A DNA stretch of 6,499 nt from an uncultured Alphaproteobacteria bacterium (lineage in GTDB: Bacteria > Pseudomonadota > Alphaproteobacteria > RF32 > CAG-239), in assembly GCA_944391355.1 (NCBI GenBank), contig CALXTG010000057.1, positions 1 to 6,499 of the forward strand. The letters are read 5' to 3'. Of this stretch, positions 5,078-6,499 are shown piece after piece. The position numbers and the translations under genes were made by a program. Position 1 is the stretch's first letter. Every line of letters begins with the position of its first letter. Below the pieces are notes generated by a model. The model saw nothing but the letters and a program-made list of their open reading frames with translations, was not told where the DNA came from and ran no database searches.

Positions 5078-5093
5078 TTACGGAGTAGTTGAC

Positions 5094-5417
5094 ATGAGCT
5101 ATACAAAAGTAGAGTTACCAAAGGCAGTTTCTAAGCCGTTAAAAGTTTTGGCCGTTTGCGGTCTGACCGCTTTCGGATATGATCAAGCTCAGATAGCAAA
5201 ACAAGAGCCGATAGTAAAAACGCACGAAGTTGCTCCTGAATGGTCTGGACGAACCGGGGTTGTGGTTGGTGAAAAAACAGCCAAAGGGCAATGGGCTGGA
5301 TTGGCCGCCGCAGTTTCTTTTTCCTCTGCGTTAGGGTTGATGGCTTCTTTAGGCAAAAAGAAAAAAGGCAAAACTGCAATAAATAATAATTGGCAGTATA
5401 GAGGGAACGAAAGATAA
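5094..5417 (+). CDS. Hypothetical small membrane-associated protein
   Basis: A 107-residue protein of unrecognised family. A moderately hydrophobic stretch (about 15-30) follows a lysine-containing N-terminus, and a clearer apolar segment (about 67-87, WAGLAAAVSFSSALGLMASL) is followed at once by a lysine-rich patch (KKKKGK). This pattern suggests one or two membrane passes with the basic tail in the cytoplasm. There is no lipobox or enzyme motif. The start has CGGAG (5081-5085) eight bases upstream and lies downstream of a perfect promoter. The next gene begins 17 bases after the stop, so the two form an operon. Function unknown. Confidence 0.75.
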   Translation: MSYTKVELPKAVSKPLKVLAVCGLTAFGYDQAQIAKQEPIVKTHEVAPEWSGRTGVVVGEKTAKGQWAGLAAAVSFSSALGLMASLGKKKKGKTAINNNWQYRGNER

Positions 5418-5434
5418 ATAAAAAGGTATAAACA

Positions 5435-5785
5435 ATGGCAAAGGTTACCAAAGAAAACGGCTATCTGATCGCCGAAGGAGAGGGCGGAGAAATTTATATT
5501 TTCATGGAAGCCAAGCATGATGTGCCCAATTCTCCGAAAATTATCTATGATGGTAACGATCACGCCATTTTTGTTCGTAATCCCGAACAGAATATCATTT
5601 TAGATTATGTCCACCCCGAAATCCGCGACAAACTCCGCAAGGCTTATGAGGTTATTGTTGTCGAAACGATTTTGGAGAATATCAAGGACAGTTATCTGGT
5701 CGATGTGCAGCATGTTGACAAGATCCCTCTGGACTGGAGCAAATATGGGCTGCAAACCTGGGAAGAGGCTGCGCTTAATCAATAA
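5435..5785 (+). CDS. Hypothetical protein, second gene of a two-gene operon
   Basis: A 116-residue soluble, acidic protein of unrecognised family, with no signal peptide or membrane segment. The first half looks rich in beta strands (GYLIAEGEGGEIYIFME, then IIYDGNDHAIFVRN). A helical segment follows (about 60-88, with EIRDKLRKAYEVIVVETILEN), then a tail with several aromatic residues. AAAAGG (5421-5426) is a suitable SD at 8 bases. The short gap to the upstream gene and the terminator after it indicate co-transcription from the 5031-5059 promoter. Codon use is ordinary for the window, so it appears to be a real gene. No function can be offered. Confidence 0.75.
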   Translation: MAKVTKENGYLIAEGEGGEIYIFMEAKHDVPNSPKIIYDGNDHAIFVRNPEQNIILDYVHPEIRDKLRKAYEVIVVETILENIKDSYLVDVQHVDKIPLDWSKYGLQTWEEAALNQ

Positions 5786-5801
5786 CCCCGAAAATAAAAA
5801 C

Positions 5802-5828
5802 AAAAGGCCGCATTTTGCGGCCTTTTTT
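5802..5828. terminator. Bidirectional terminator between convergent genes
   Basis: An 11-bp GC-rich stem (5802-5812 with 5816-5826) has the loop TTT. Six T follow on the plus strand and T-rich sequence on the minus strand. It serves both the operon ending at 5785 and the minus-strand gene ending at 5840. Confidence 0.9.
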
Positions 5829-5839
5829 GCAAAGACGGA

Positions 5840-5992
5840 TTATTTGCTTTTTAATTTATCGATTTCTTTCTGCATTTTTTCGTGCTCTTTCATCATCGAT
5901 TTATGGTCTTTCATAATTTGCTTGTGGTCATTCATAAGCTCTTTAATTTGGTCTTTGAGTTTATCGCAATTCTGATCATTAGATCCAAACAT
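5840..5992 (-). CDS. Small histidine-core coiled-coil protein
   Basis: A 50-residue protein of unrecognised family. Residues 12-47 follow a perfect heptad pattern: d positions L12, L19, I26, M33, M40, L47 and a positions I16, H23, H30, H37, I44. Histidine therefore occupies three consecutive a layers. The segment 22-42 is a threefold heptad repeat of the form (D/E)HKxxMK, also visible as imperfect 21-bp repeats in the DNA (5867-5929). There is a single Cys at position 9 and no signal or membrane segment. The start at 5992 is preferred because AAGGAG precedes it by 7 bases; an in-frame ATG at 6028 lacks an SD. It likely oligomerises as a parallel coiled coil. Metal binding or pH sensing is possible but unproven. 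Confidence 0.7.
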   Translation of the reverse strand: MFGSNDQNCDKLKDQIKELMNDHKQIMKDHKSMMKEHEKMQKEIDKLKSK

Positions 5993-6033
5993 GGTTTTTC
6001 TCCTTCGTTTCTCAAATTTGTTAGGCAAAATTT

Positions 6034-6061
6034 AATATAAGCATGAAAGCGCCGCTCGCAA
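6034..6061 (-). promoter_or_regulatory. Possible promoter for the coiled-coil gene
   Basis: Read on the minus strand, TTGCGA (6056-6061) and TATATT (6034-6039) are separated by 16 bp, about 42 bp upstream of the start codon. The match is partial and no other promoter evidence is present. Confidence 0.35.
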
Positions 6062-6120
6062 CCGGTTATAAACTTAAGATCAGCGGTTTAAAACTAAATT
6101 ATAGAAAACCGAGATTTTGC

Positions 6121-6148
6121 TTGAAATTTATAAAAGAGGTGTTATTCT
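6121..6148 (+). promoter_or_regulatory. Possible promoter for the 6193 gene
   Basis: TTGAAA (6121-6126) and TATTCT (6143-6148) are separated by 16 bp. Transcription would start near 6155, giving a very AT-rich leader of about 38 nt. The preceding C makes the -35 CTTGAAA, which also resembles heat-shock sigma sites, but the -10 does not support that. Confidence 0.4.
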
Positions 6149-6192
6149 CTGGACACAATTAAATTATTTGTCTAATTAAAAATTAATTATTT

Positions 6193-6483
6193 ATGGAAAA
6201 AGATTCTTACAAAACCACCGTTCACACATCGCAGACTTTGCCCGAAACACTTCTGAAAGATATTGAGATTATTTTTCGGACGCATACAATGACCAAAGAT
6301 TTAACCGTAAATAAATTGGCCAATGGTGTTACGCGGCTTGTCTGGAGTTATGAAGACGAGAAGCTGTCAGAGAAATATGAGTTGTTTGCGCGTCTTGATG
6401 ACGGCTGCGTTCCGACGGCTTCCGGCGAAGGAATTTTCGTCGGCGGCAAAAAGGTGGAGATAAAGTTTTTACCTTTTAAATAA
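6193..6483 (+). CDS. Hypothetical 96-residue protein
   Basis: A small soluble protein of unrecognised family, with mixed alpha/beta character. A helix is likely at about 16-29 (LPETLLKDIEIIF), followed by alternating strand-like segments (VTRLVWSYEDE, KYELFARLD, GIFVGGKKVEIKF). There is no membrane segment, signal or catalytic motif. The ATG is preceded by a run of A and T with no SD, so initiation would rely on an unstructured AU-rich leader. A possible promoter lies at 6121-6148. Base composition and codon use resemble those of the neighbouring genes. No partner gene lies on its strand within the window; what follows is only 16 bases. Confidence 0.65.
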   Translation: MEKDSYKTTVHTSQTLPETLLKDIEIIFRTHTMTKDLTVNKLANGVTRLVWSYEDEKLSEKYELFARLDDGCVPTASGEGIFVGGKKVEIKFLPFK

Positions 6484-6499
6484 AAAAAAATAAGGCAGG

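Overview
The window looks like chromosomal DNA of an alphaproteobacterium. The clearest marker is a full-length CtrA cell-cycle regulator (1691-2386, minus strand), divergent from the flagellar export genes fliI and fliJ. Intergenic palindromes with a CTTGA loop (39-127) fit the same group. The species cannot be named from the sequence. Several small proteins are unrecognised, which suggests a poorly sampled lineage.

Layout. Positions 1-1132 hold no convincing protein gene but are dense in RNA-like structure. First comes a paired palindromic repeat (39-127). Next is a promoter / rod-shaped RNA / terminator unit (203-427) that resembles 6S RNA in architecture. Two long-loop hairpins with CTTGA/CTTAA repeats follow (468-567). 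Then comes a structured region (about 587-921) with two clear tandem copies, and a third decayed one, of an RNA motif not recognised here. A terminator-like leader (1039-1119) stops just before the Shine-Dalgarno (SD) sequence of an XRE-family regulator (1133-1645). A shared bidirectional terminator separates that gene from ctrA. The ctrA/fliI divergent spacer is packed with TTAA half-sites, as expected for CtrA control. fliI, fliJ and an iron superoxide dismutase gene (sodB) run close together and end at a strong terminator.

From 4973 to the end are small genes of unknown function. A two-gene operon (5094-5785) lies behind a perfect -35/-10 promoter surrounded by nested inverted repeats. Convergent to it is a 50-residue protein that is almost entirely coiled coil, with histidines in three successive core layers (5840-5992). 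The last gene encodes a 96-residue protein with no SD (6193-6483).

How the parts may work together: CtrA probably controls its own gene and the divergent flagellar genes, linking cell cycle to motility. The tandem RNA motifs, the terminator-like leader and the XRE gene may form one cis-regulatory unit. This is the most novel candidate in the window, but it rests on helices paired by eye and not on a database match.
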